64,000 nt of DNA. Origin: Liquidambar formosana (Eukaryota > Streptophyta > Magnoliopsida > Saxifragales > Altingiaceae). Below are positions 1-11,336 of the stretch, one piece after another (positions within the stretch are counted from its first letter, which is position 1; the number at the start of each line of letters is the position of its first letter). Where the stretch lies: contig CM077824.1 in the NCBI GenBank assembly GCA_039720395.1, forward strand, positions 24,815,278-24,879,277, written 5' to 3'. A model generated the notes under the pieces. That model did not search any database and was not told the DNA's origin. It was given only the letters and a program-made list of their open reading frames with translations. The translations under genes were made by a program, and so were the position numbers.

Positions 1-188
1 TGGCCATGGCCTCCCACAGTCGTTGGTGGCCATGGCAGCCTAGCCAAGCTCAGGCAGCCCCCTGGTAGTGACGGCTGCATAGAGTTAAGGATGAAACCCT
101 AATTTTGAGTTAATGATGAAACCCTAATTTCATTATGGCATTAATTAAAACCCTAATTGGAATATTAATTACCTTAATTAAGAGTTAA

Positions 189-403
189 TGATTGGTCATT
201 AAATGACCAATCATGGTTATTAATTGTTAGGGCATAATTAATACCATTAATGATGTCTAGGGTTAGGGTTTTTGATAACCCTAATTAGTGTAATTAATTA
301 AGGGTAATTAATACCCTATTTGGCATTAATTAAACCCTAATCCCTTTTATTAAATACCATATGAACCTAGGGTTTTAATGATTGGACATTAAATGACCAA
401 TCA
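189..403. repeat. Paired 25-nt palindromes in Copia-A leader
   Basis: At 189-213 a perfect palindrome has a 12-bp arm TGATTGGTCATT around a single A. A second copy at 379-403 has one mismatch. Each arm contains an ATTGG/CCAAT box. The pair recurs in all leaders; in Copia-E both copies (44182-44206 and 44373-44397) are perfect. Function unknown. Confidence 0.8.
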
Positions 404-1016
404 TAAGGCATTTAATGATTAGGGCTTGCATTTAGGGTTTAGGGTTATGCATTTAGGGTTTAGGGTTTTAGGAAACCCTAATACACTAATTCATCATTTT
501 AATGATTTTATTTAATTCCTATATTAATTATTTAATTAATATTGATTAATTTTATAATGTTTTAAATGGTTTAAAACACAATTAGGGATTAAATTAAAAT
601 CTGGAAATTCTTAATTAAATGAAATTGTTTTGTTTAATTAAGGAAACCCTAATATTGGATATTAGAGTTATTTTAGGAAACTTTACATGTTTTAAATTAA
701 TTTGATTAATTGAAACTGTAATGTCTTAAATGTTAAGACTTTATTTAATTCTGGATATTTTTGTTAAAACCTAATAAGATTAGGATGCATTAATGAGATT
801 AATGTAAATCATTCAAGAGAAGTACCATAATGCCCATATGTTTTAATGCTTACAGTTTTTCTTTACATTATGCAATGAGATTGTATGTATGTGCTTGGAT
901 GATGATTATGGACTATACCCTTTAAACCAATTGTGATTGGCCGTCTTATGAATGGGATGTTATTATTTACAAGAGTTGTAATTTTATTAAGGTGATGTAA
1001 TTTATTTGGGGCTTGC

Positions 1017-1208
1017 ATGCCACCTTCCCTCTCCTTCTCTCTCTATCATTCTCTTATGTACCCCACATTCCCCTTATGTATCCCTTTCTTTAAATTATGT
1101 AAATGTTATGTAATCGAGAGCGCACTAAGGAGCATGGTGGACCCAAAGGAGCATGATAGAGCCCAACAAGCCAATGGTGGAGACCATCAAGCCAAGGGAG
1201 CAGATTGA
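1017..1208 (+). CDS. Short sense ORF in Copia-A leader (63 codons)
   Basis: An open frame on the sense strand of the element, about 1.1 kb upstream of the former gag start. The predicted peptide is 63 residues, starts MPPSLSFSLYHSLMYP and ends QANGGDHQAKGAD, with a hydrophobic, Cys-containing first half. The same ORF is found in the leaders of B (8413-8604), C (15183-15368) and E (44992-45198), and in altered form in D (31272-31577). It matches no family I recognise. The copies are young and similar, so retention of the frame is weak evidence for a protein; it may act only as an upstream ORF in the transcript. Confidence 0.3.
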   Translation: MPPSLSFSLYHSLMYPTFPLCIPFFKLCKCYVIESALRSMVDPKEHDRAQQANGGDHQAKGAD

Positions 1209-1775
1209 AGGACTTGAAAGCTTAGAGAAGTGTTTCAAGAAAGCATGCATGTTACGAATGGTTTATTTTACGATCACCTACACCCACCTTAGACCTTGGA
1301 TTCAATCTATTGGCTTGGATTGAATCCTCTCAAAGTCCATAATCATCATAGTGGGAGCTTAAATTTATGAGATAATTGTATTAGCTCCAATACCATAGTT
1401 TGGTATATGTTACCTATTCACTTGGGACTAATATCAAAATATGGTACTTTATATATGTTGATATATAATAGCATGCGATGTATGATTTATAATAGCATGA
1501 GATGTATGATTATAAATAGCATAATTTATATGTTTAAATTTTGATACATAGGATGCATGTTAATTTGATGAGACCCTTTAAAACCCCTCTTATTTAATAT
1601 TAAGTTGAAAATGGAGAAGTCATTGGGGAATGAATTCTTCATTGCCTTCCATCATTATAGGATCATCTAACGTCCCTTAATGTGGGTACCTGGCTGCAGA
1701 CATGTAGGAGCTACCCATGTTAAAGACATTACTTGAAACTATCACATATGAGATATCATGGGGTGCCTAAACTGG

Positions 1776-1993
1776 TATATACCAAGAAACTAACATGTGA
1801 GGTATATATTTGGCGAAACATACCTGTGTGAATGATGGGTTTAACTTAACTAGGGAAGTATTCCAAGAAACTAACATGTGAGGTGTATGTTCCCTAGAGG
1901 CAAAACGATTGGAACTTGCTTATGAAGCAATAGACAAAGAGTTGTCTTCTTATTGTGGGTTAGAAGTCAAGAAACTAACATGTGAGGCTTCTA
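1776..1993 (+). promoter_or_regulatory. Three stem-loops with a constant loop (Copia-A leader)
   Basis: The same 17-nt loop AAGAAACTAACATGTGA occurs three times (1784-1800, 1865-1881, 1969-1985), each time between different complementary arms. The first stem is TATATACC/GGTATATA (1776-1783 with 1801-1808). The second is a longer imperfect stem including TAGGGAA (1851-1857 with 1890-1896). The third is TAGAAGTC/GGCTTCTA (1961-1968 with 1986-1993), with one G-U pair. A weaker fourth loop-like copy lies near 1725-1750. The block lies 160-380 nt upstream of the former gag start, where retroelements often keep packaging or dimerisation signals; that role is inferred. Confidence 0.75.
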
Positions 1994-2153
1994 GGTCACA
2001 GTGGGACCCCAATCCCCATTAAGGAATGAGATTCCTGAATTCCATTAGAGGGTGTATGGAATTTGATAAAATAGTGGGAGGTACCATATGATTAAAGACC
2101 CAATCATTATGGATAAAAATGAAATCTAATTCTCTGTTTATGTAGATTACCTA

Positions 2154-2907
2154 ATTACTCACCTCAAAACCCCTATTTCCTAATATATAGGATATTGATA
2201 GTTTGACTAAACCCGATTTCTTTGATTGACTTAGGAAATTGAGAATTGCTCTCAATTTCAAAAGATTGTTTATATGCTACTAGGCCTTTTATTAAAGGCC
2301 CTCCATAAAACATCCTAAGAAGAAAAAGACACTATGCGCAATTGGCATCTTGTTGCCATGCTATATGATAGTATTGATGACTAATGAGCTTCAGAAGCAA
2401 AATTAGTCAATGCAAGTGCCTTTGATGTCCTACATCACATACAAAGGTTGTATTGTGAGTAAACTAATACTATAAAGTATAGTACTTGTAAAGGACTTCT
2501 TCTGAACTAGGATGTAGTAAAAGTTGTTTATTAATAATCATTCTTTTGAAAAATGATTAATCACATAGAATAGCTTGAGAAGCTAGATGTGATTTAAAAT
2601 GGAAGCATAGAGGGAAGCAAGTCTTGAAAAGTCAAAGACAAAGAAATATAATTATTTTGTAGTAAACATAAGGTATTGTAAAGGGAACTTGATAAAGTAT
2701 CAGTTTTCTAGAAGAACCAAACTTTTGAAGTTTTGGTTTATGCTCTAAACTAAATTGTTGGTTAGTTCTGCTTCTTGGTTTTTTAGATTCTAGAGTAATC
2801 TAAATGGAAGCAGAAAGTTAAGTAGATAATAAGTTACCTTTAAAATTTAATAGAGCAAGAGTTGCTAGATTAATTTTGGGAACTTATTTCTTAACTAGGT
2901 CATTTAA
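2154..2907 (+). pseudogene. Decayed gag 5' part of Copia-A
   Basis: Homologous to the gag region of Copia-D by alignment of flanking words (GTAGAT-ACC before the start, CTCACC after it). The initiator ATG of D is ATT here (2154-2156), and many stops and frameshifts follow. The same start-codon loss is present in B, C and E, so it predates their spread. The gene is split by Copia-B; the rest is at 22317-24450. Confidence 0.8.
2903..2907. repeat. Target-site duplication TTTAA of Copia-B (left copy)
   Basis: TTTAA immediately precedes the TGTTGGG LTR edge at 2908 and is repeated at 22312-22316 after the CCTAACA edge. Removing one copy plus the element restores the sequence seen uninterrupted in Copia-E near 46890-46905. 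The integration history is therefore directly readable. Confidence 0.95.
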
Positions 2908-4566
2908 TGTTGGGAATCGAACAAGAGGGAAAAATACAAAGGCGGAATATAAAAATTTTTCCTACGATTCCCAATCCCATGAATCTAACTATGCATAACA
3001 CAAAATCAAACCCTAACTACAAAGAGGGTTAGAACACTTATAGAATTTTTGTCTTCTCCGTTTTGCTCCAAGCTTCTACTCCGGACGGCGGTGAATGAGC
3101 AGCCCAAGTGTGCTGCCTCCAACGGTATCCACACCTAGCTAGAGCTTCAAGCCTTTTCTTTCTTCTTCCTTGTTGTTGCTAGAGGTGGAGAAGAGAGAGA
3201 GAGAGAAGAGAGCCTCCAAGGGGCTGGACGGCTAGGGTTTATTGTGCAAGCCTTCTTATGCCATGTCACACATAAGTGTGACTTATATAGGCAGCCCACT
3301 AAAGGGGGCTGGCCATGGGGAAGAAACCCTAATAGGGTTATGTGTAATTACTCTTAATTGCACATTAACCCCTATTATTTGTATCAAATACAAATAGGCC
3401 CATAAAGAACTATTCTTTATTCACTAAAACCCTTTCTCTCATAGACTTTAAAGCCCTTCTTGCATGATCAGTGTGTGACCCATTGGGTTCACATCATTAA
3501 GTAGTAGGAATAGCACAAGGTGTGCACAACGGAACTCTTTCCATTTAGGGTCTAATTGGAACTCCTTCCAATTCCCTAATTGATTATAACTCACTTATAT
3601 CAATTAGGGCTTCTACTAACCATGAGTAACACCTAGCATATGGCTCATGGTGTGGTCCTTAATGAGGTGAATAGTCATTTACAAAGAACCCTTCTGTTAT
3701 AGTTTATAGGTTACAATTGCATCCTTCCTTCAACACAATGTCTCCAATTAAACTAATAGGACATGGAAGTCTGTCAAGTCCTTAGTTCAATTACTTTATA
3801 CTCATTCATAGATATCAACTCATTGATGAACTCATGAAACTCTTTTCATATTCATCCTACCATGGCCATGGATTTAATGAGTTATATTATGAATGCTATA
3901 TGAGACATTCTCTCTCTTTTTCCTGAGAGTGATGGATCCCTTGTTGATCACTCACATGCCTTCATACACATAGCAGTAGGGCCAATGAACACCTTTGCAG
4001 ACCCCTGAATAGGATCTGCACTTAGTGTTATCAAACTTCTAAAGCGACATGCATAAGGCAACTATGGTGTCTCAGGTCTAAGGATTACTTGTACCACTAT
4101 AACAATGAGAAACTGATTGACAGGCAGGAAAAAACTCCATTCAGTTTATCTCATATCTTTGGTCACATTCAGTGTACCTATTCTCGTAATAGGCACCCAC
4201 TTGTTGGTTGTAGTGTCTCCACACAAATAGCTTGAGACTAGCTATCCTCCTATAGAGTCAGCCTAACAAGTGCTAGTCCTATGGTTCATTACTGTCCATC
4301 ATAGTGAACCTTCAACTAGGAATGCTTTAGGAGTTTAGTACAGAGATATATCTATAGTCTCAAAATTACAACTCTTTGTAATTCCATATTCTCAACTCTA
4401 ACTCCATGGACATATTATGTAAATATAAATGATGCATATAAACATAATAGAATAAACCCTTTTATTAAATCAATAATAAATGTGACATACATAAATGAAA
4501 TCAAATGATTGTTCCTAATCCCTAAACAATCATCTCCATGATTGGCTCTAGGGCATAATCCTAACA
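2908..4566 (-). repeat. Copia-B 3' LTR
   Basis: 1659-bp LTR with TG...CA ends; on the minus strand it starts TGTTAGGATTATGCCC and ends CGATTCCCAACA. It carries the family's TATA box next to a GTCACAC/GTGTGAC inverted repeat and a GA-rich tract. It pairs with 20653-22311. Confidence 0.95.
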
Positions 4567-4581
4567 ATCTCCCACTTGCAC
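4567..4581 (-). promoter_or_regulatory. Polypurine tract of Copia-B
   Basis: Minus-strand AGTGGGAGAT directly abuts the LTR start TGTTAGG, the classic Copia plus-strand primer site. The same motif adjoins the 3' LTRs of Copia-A (24451-24465) and Copia-C (11322-11336). Confidence 0.9.
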
Positions 4582-7467
4582 TAAAGCCAATTGGCCATGT
4601 ATCGCATACCTATCTTCTCAAGATGTTGGTCTTAGACATAACCAATTATGTTTTAAAGCTTTAGTCAGTAGGTCTACAAAAACTTATGTAGATAATATCT
4701 TCTGTAATGTATCTATTACCTTTTCCAATGATTCCTCTAATCACTTGGAATTGCCGCTCTATGTGTTTGGACTTTTGATGAGACCGTGATTCCTATACTT
4801 GAGCTATAGACCCATTGTTGTCACAAAACAAGGTGTGGGCAACTCAATGGAAGGAACAACTCCAAGTTCTAAATGAACTTATAGATCCAAACAGTCTCCT
4901 AGACAATGCGACAATTAATTCACCCTTAATAATGGAATCCACGGTATCTTTCATACAGTTCTTCCATTAAGTATTTCACCAACTAAAGTGAATATAAAAT
5001 ATACCCCATATGGATTATATCCAAATCCATATACCCATCTACTATGAGTTTACAATTTCCATATATAATCCAATATTCCAAATTTGAATTGACTGATAAC
5101 TATTTGTAACAATTACAACATAATAGATATCAGGTTCAATACATAGTGTAGAATAAGGCTTCTTAACACTTTAAGAACCTTACTTGTGTTATCCTAGGGC
5201 ACATGCCCTTGAATAATGAATTCTTATCTGAAGTAAATCAAACCTCCCTTAGAATTCTCCATGTTGAACTCCTTCAACATTTCAACTATGTTTGATGATT
5301 TGGAGATACTTAGCAATCTATATGATCTATCTCTATAGATCTTATTGGATGCTTTTGCCAAATCTTTCATGAATTAGTTTTTCTCCAAAAACTAAAACTT
5401 TACATTAGATAACATTCATATATCATTCATAATGATTATGATGTCATCCATACTTAGGATAAAGAAAAACGATCGCACTCCCACTAACCTTTTATACACT
5501 CATGGTCCATCTATACAATGAGAGAAATCAAACAATTTGATTACTTCAACTTTATAGATGTTCTAATTATGAGAACCTTGTAGTCTATTAATAGACTTCT
5601 ATAACTTACACACTTTTATGGTTTTTCACCATTTGATATAACATCTTTATATCCTTTTTGACATATCTCATATTCAAAATGTGTGTTTATAGATAACAAG
5701 ATCCAAATGGATTTCAGCATAACTATTATCAAACAAGTTTCTTTATAGACAACTTTTCGCCTATGCTGAAAACATTCTTAAATAGCCAAGCCTTTTAGGT
5801 CTCTACCTATCCATATTGGATTTAATGACTCTTAGTCATTTCTCGAGTTGATGTGAAACATCATCTAGTCATAATCAATAGGATTATCTTGGTGATCTTT
5901 ATCACCAAAGAACAATTCTTTCACATTCTAATAGAGATACAATATCTCTCTTATGTTAAGAAATATCCAATTTGATCTATGAAAAGATTGTAGTGTAGTT
6001 AAGGGTTTTGTCTCAACAGAGACAAGGGTTGGATCTTTGTTCGTTTGTGGCTTTACAGACAATTCTATAAATTCTATCTACTTTTGCATCTTTCTTGAAT
6101 GAACTCTTTCTCAAGAAAATCCAGCAAACATCCTAATAGACAACTTTTGTTCATTAGGGTAATAGAAATACTATCCCAACCACTTTTGGGATATACCACA
6201 ATTTAACACTTACTTGACCGTATTTCCAGATTGTCTACATTATGTTTCCAGACATACGTAGCACAAGCCCAAGCCTTAACTTCTTTAAGTTGGGTTTCTT
6301 CCCATATCATATCTGATATAATTGGGACAAAACTGGAGTGAACCCTAAATTATCAATATGTAGCAATTTTAAGGTATATCCTAGATGGATACATTAGTAA
6401 AACTCATCATGGATCAAACCATATCTTAATAGGGTTCAATTCGTTCTCTTAGATTCACCATTGAGCTATGGTATTCTAAGATGAGTCTACTGTAATTGAA
6501 TGCATGCTCTACATGACTATATACATCACAATGTATTAGTCAAATTATAAATGTAACTCTTTCACTTCACCAAGTAAAAGATGGGTTTGGTCATCTCATA
6601 ACCAAGTCATAATCGTTACATTTAAATGAGAGTCTCATCTCTTGTATTCTCGGAATACGTTGCATTCGCTCTAATTAGTCATTTAAATTCGGAAATCAAA
6701 TTTCTAGAATGTCTTAAATGACTTAGTTAAGAAATAAGTTCCCAAAATTAATTTAGCAACTCTTGCTCTATTAAAATTTTTAAAGGTAACTTATTATCTA
6801 CTTAACTTTCTGCTTCGATTTAGATTATACTAGAATCCAAAAACCAAGAAGCAGAACTAACCAACAATTTAGTTTAGAACATGAACCAAAACTTCAAAAG
6901 TTTGGTTCTTCTAGGAAGACTGATACTTTATCAAGTTCCCTTTACAATACCTTATATTTACTACAAAATAATTATATTTCTTTGTCTTTGACTTTTCAAG
7001 ACTTGCTTTCCTCTATGCTTCCATTTTAAATCACATCTAGGTTCTCAAGCTATTCTATGTGATTAATCATTTTTCAAAAGAATGATTATTAATAAACAAC
7101 TTTTATTACATCCTAATCCAGAAGAAGTCCTTTATAACTACTATACTTTATAGTATTATTTTACTCACTATACAACCTTTGTATGTGATGTAGGACATCA
7201 AAGGCACTTGCATTGACTAATTTTGCTTCTGAAGCTCATTAGTCATAAATACTATCATATAGTATGGCAACAAGATGCCAATTGCGCATAGTGTCTTTTT
7301 CTTCTTAGGATGTTTTATGGAGGGCCTTTAATAAAAGGCCTAATAGCATATAAACAATATTTTGGAATTGAGAACAATTCTCAATTTCCTAAGTCAATCA
7401 AAGAAATCGGGTTTAGTCAAACTATCAATATCCTATATTAGGAAATAGGGGTTTTGAGGTGAGTAAT
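4582..7467 (-). pseudogene. Decayed Copia-B gag-pol
   Basis: Remnant of a Copia polyprotein. Next to the PPT the minus strand reads VDLLTKAL, matching the D-P-L-T-K-x-L end of Copia RNase H. Near 5440-5455 the RT active-site region (YVDD in Copia-D) has lost a base, destroying the motif. Around 6060-6180 it matches the region after the integrase core of Copia-D. The gag start is ATT instead of ATG (7465-7467). At about 2.9 kb including RNase H it is shorter than an intact Copia gag-pol, so internal deletions are likely. No long frame survives. Confidence 0.85.
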
Positions 7468-8412
7468 TAGGTAATCTACATAAACAAAGAATTAGATTTC
7501 ATTTTTATCCATAATGATTGGGTCTTTAATCATATGGTACCTCCCACTATTTTATCAAATTCCATACACCCTCTAATGGAATTCGGGAATCTCATTCCTA
7601 ATGGGGATTGGGGTCCCACTGTGACTTAGAAGCCTCACATGTTAGTTTCTTGACTTCTAACCCACAATAAGAAGACAACACTTTGTCTATTGCTTCATAA
7701 GCAAGTTCCAATCATTTTGCCTCTAAGGAACATACACCTCACATGTTAGTTTCTTGGAATACTTCCCTAGTTAAGTTAAACCCATCATTCACACAGGTAT
7801 GTTTCGCCAAATATATACCTCACATGTTAGTTTCTTGGTATATACCAGTTTAGGCACCCCATGATATCTCATATGTGATAGTTTCAAGTAATGTCTTTAA
7901 CATGGGTAGCTCCTACATGTCTGCAGCCAGGTACCCACATTAAGGGACGTTAGATGATCCTATAATGATGGAAGGCAATGAAGAATTCATTCCCCAATGA
8001 CTTCTCCATTTTCAACTTAATATTAAATAAGAGGGGTTTTAAAGGGTCTCATCAAATTAACATGCATCCTATGTATCAAAATTTAAATATATAAATTATG
8101 CTATTTATAATCGTACATCTCATGCTATTATAAATCATACATCGCATGCTATTATATATCAACATATATAAAGTACCATATTTTGATATTAGTCCCTAAG
8201 TGAATAGGTAACATATACCAAACTATAGTATTGGAGCTAATATAATTATCTCATAAATTAAAGCTCCCACTATGATGATTATGGACTTTGAGAGGATTCA
8301 ATCCAAGCCAATAGATTGAATCCAAGGTCTAAGGTGGGTGTAGGTGATCGTAAAATAAACCATTCGTAACATGCATGCTTTCTTGAAACACTTCTCTAAG
8401 CTTTCAAGTCCT

Positions 8413-8604
8413 TCAATCTGCTCCCTTGGCTTGATGGTCTCCACCATTGGCTTGTTGGGCTCTATCATGCTCCTTTGGGTCCACCATGCTCCTTAGTGCG
8501 CTCTCGATTACATAACATTTACATAATTTAAAGAAAGGGATACATAAGGGGAATGTGGGGTACATAAGAGAATGATAGAGAGAGAGGGAGAGGGAAGGTG
8601 GCAT
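8413..8604 (-). CDS. Short sense ORF in Copia-B leader
   Basis: 63-codon ORF nearly identical to the one at 1017-1208, on the sense strand of Copia-B. Only a residue near position 7 differs from A. Family unknown; could be a leader peptide or a non-coding by-product. Confidence 0.3.
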   Translation of the reverse strand: MPPSLSLSLYHSLMYPTFPLCIPFFKLCKCYVIESALRSMVDPKEHDRAQQANGGDHQAKGAD

Positions 8605-9652
8605 GCAAGCCCCAAATAAATTACATCACCTTAATAAAATTACAACTCTTGTAAATAATAACATCCCATTCATAAGACGGCCAATCACAATTGGTTTAAA
8701 GGGTATAGTCCATAATCATCATCCAAGCACATACATACAATCTCATTGCATAATGTAAAGAAAAACTGTAAGCATTAAAACATATGGGCATTATGGTAAT
8801 TCTCTTGAATGATTTACATTAATCTCATTAATGCATCCTAATCTTATTAGGTTTTAACAAAAATATCCAGAATTAAATAAAGTCTTAACATTTAAGACAT
8901 TACAGTTTCAATTAATCAAATTAATTTAAAACATGTAAGGTTTCCTAAAATAACTCTAATATCCAATATTAGGGTTTCCTTAATTAAACAAAACAATTTC
9001 ATTTAATTAAGAATTTCCAGATTTTAATTTAATCCCTAATTGTGTTTTAAACCATTTAAAACATTATAAAATTAATCAATATTAATTAAATAATTAATAT
9101 AGGAATTAAATAAAATCATTAAAATGATGAATTAGTGTATTAGGGTTTCCTAAAACCCTAAACCCTAAATGCATAACCCTAAACCCTAAATGCAAGCCCT
9201 AATCATTAAATGCCTTATGATTGGTCATTTAATGTCCAATCATTAAAACCCTAGGTTCATATGGTATTTAATAAAAGGGATTAGGGTTTAATTAATGCCA
9301 AATAGGGTATTAATTACCCTTAATTAATTACACTAATTAGGGTTTCCAAAACCCTAACCCTAGACATCATTAATGGTATTAATTATGCCCTAACAATCAA
9401 TAACCATGATTGGTCATTTAATGACCAATCATTAACTCTTAATTAAGGTAATTAATATTCCAATTAGGGTTTTAATTAATGCCATAATGAAATTAGGGTT
9501 TCATCATTAACTCAAAATTAGGGTTTCATCCTTAACTCTATGCAGCCGTCACTACCAGGGGGCTGCCTAAGCTTGGCTAGGCTGCCATGGCCACCAACGA
9601 CTGTGGGAGGCCATGGCCAGTCATGGGAGAACATCCTAGGGGTGTGGGACAA

Positions 9653-9657
9653 GCCTC
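9653..9657. repeat. Target-site duplication GCCTC of Copia-C (left copy)
   Basis: GCCTC precedes the LTR edge at 9658 and is repeated at 19367-19371. The undisturbed site (GCCTCTGGACACG) can be read inside Copia-C itself near 16427, showing that C inserted into a relative. Confidence 0.95.
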
Positions 9658-11321
9658 TGTTGGGAATCGAACAAGAGGGAAAAATCGAAGTGCGGAATAT
9701 AAAAATTTTTCCTGCGATTCCCAATCCCATGAATCTAACTATGCATAACACAAAATCAAACCCTAACTACAAAGAGGGTTAGAACACTTACAGAATTTTT
9801 GTCTTCTCCTTTTTGCTCCAAGCTTTGATTCCGGACAGCGGTGAATGAGCAGCCCAAGTGTGCTGCCTCCAACGGTATCCACACCTAGCTAGAGCTTCAA
9901 GTCCTTTCTTTCTTCTTCCTTGTTGTTGCTAGAGGTGGAGAAGAGAGAGAGAGAGAGAAGAGAGCCTCCAAGGGGCTGGACGGCTAGGGTTTTTTGTGCA
10001 AGCCTTTTTTTTTTGCCATGTCACACATAAGTGTGACTTATATAGGCAGCCCACTAAAGGGGGCTGGCCATGGGGAAGAAACCCTAATAGGGTTATGTGT
10101 AATTACTCTTAATTGCACATTAACCCCTATTATTTGTATCAAATACAAATAGGCCCATAAAGAACTATTCTTTATTCACTAAAACCCTTTCTCTCATAGA
10201 CTTTAAAGCCCTTCTTGCATGATCAGTGTGTGACCCATTGGGTTCACATCATCAAGTAGTAGGAATAGCACGAGGTGTGCACAATGGAACGCTTTCCATT
10301 TAGGGTCTAATTGGAACTCCTTCCAATTCCCTAATTGATTATAACTCACTTATATCAATTAGGGCTTCTACTAACCATGAGTAACACCTAGCATATGGCT
10401 CATGGTGTGGTCCTTAATGAGGTGAATAGTCATTTACAAAGAACCCTTCTGTTATAGTTTATAGGTTACAATTGCATCCTTCCTTCAACACAATGTCTCC
10501 AATTGAACTAATAGGACATGGAAGTCTGTCAAGTCCCTAGTTCAATTACTTTATACTCATTCATAGATATCAACTCATTGATGAACTCATGAAACTCTTT
10601 TCATATTCATCCTACCATGGCCATGGATTTAATGAGTTATATTATGAATGCTATATGAGACATTCTCTCTCTTTTTCCTGAGAGTGATGGATCCCTTGTT
10701 GATCACTCACATGCCTTCATACACATAGCAGTAGGGCCAATGAACACCTTTGCAGACCCCTGAATAAGATCTGCACTTAGTGTTATCAAACTTCTAAAGC
10801 TACATGCATAAGGCAACTATGGTGTCTCAGGTCTAAGGATTACTTGTACTACTATAACAATGAGAAACTGATTGACAGGCAGGATAAAACTCCATTCAGT
10901 TTATCTCATATCTTTGGTCACATTCAGTGTACCTATTCTTATAATAGGCACCCACTTGTTGGTTGTAGTGTCTCCACACAAATAGCTTGAGACTAGCTAT
11001 CCTCCTATAGAGTCAACCTAACAAGTGCTAGTCCTATGGTTCATTACTGTCCATCATAGTGAACCTTCAACTAGGAATGCTTAAGGAGTTTAGTACAGAG
11101 ATATATCTATAGTCTCAAAATTACAACTCTTTGTAATTCCATATTCTCAACTCTAACTCCATGGACATATTATGTAAATATAAATGATGCATATAAACAT
11201 AATAGAATAAGCCCTTTTATTAAATCAATAATAAATGTGACATACATAAATGAAATCAAATGATTGTTCCTAATCCCTAAACAATCATCTCCATGATTGG
11301 CTCTAGGGCATAATCCTAACA
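9658..11321 (-). repeat. Copia-C 3' LTR
   Basis: 1664-bp LTR, TG...CA, paired with 17704-19366. It belongs to a sub-variant reading GAAGTGCGG near its 3' edge, where B reads CAAAGGCGG. Confidence 0.95.
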
Positions 11322-11336
11322 ATCTCCCACTTGCAC
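11322..11336 (-). promoter_or_regulatory. Polypurine tract of Copia-C
   Basis: Minus-strand GCAAGTGGGAGAT immediately before the LTR start TGTTAGG. Confidence 0.9.

Larger units (their letters stand above)
1..2907 (+). mobile_element. Copia-A, left part (leader and gag remnant)
   Basis: Left portion of a plus-oriented Ty1/Copia LTR retrotransposon that enters from outside the window. It matches 43995-46890 (Copia-E) on the same strand and the leaders of B, C and D on the opposite strand. It holds non-coding leader up to about 2153, with telomere-like repeats, palindromes, a 63-codon ORF and a three-hairpin block. A decayed gag follows, interrupted by Copia-B after 2907. The element resumes at 22317 and ends with a PPT (24451-24465) and 3' LTR. 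The 5' LTR and PBS are not in the window. Confidence 0.9.
7468..9657 (-). other. Copia-B leader, part 1
   Basis: Non-coding leader of Copia-B on the minus strand, up to the Copia-C insertion. It contains the three constant-loop hairpins (7627-7844; stems TAGAAGCC/GACTTCTA and TATATACC/GGTATATA), the short sense ORF (8413-8604), telomere-like AAACCCTAA repeats near 9140-9200 and a perfect 25-nt palindrome at 9407-9431. The leader resumes at 19372. Confidence 0.85.

Noticed and set aside
430..485. Possible interstitial telomere
   Set aside because: Only a few TTTAGGG units mixed with other sequence, and the same cluster is in every leader of the family; it belongs to the retrotransposon.
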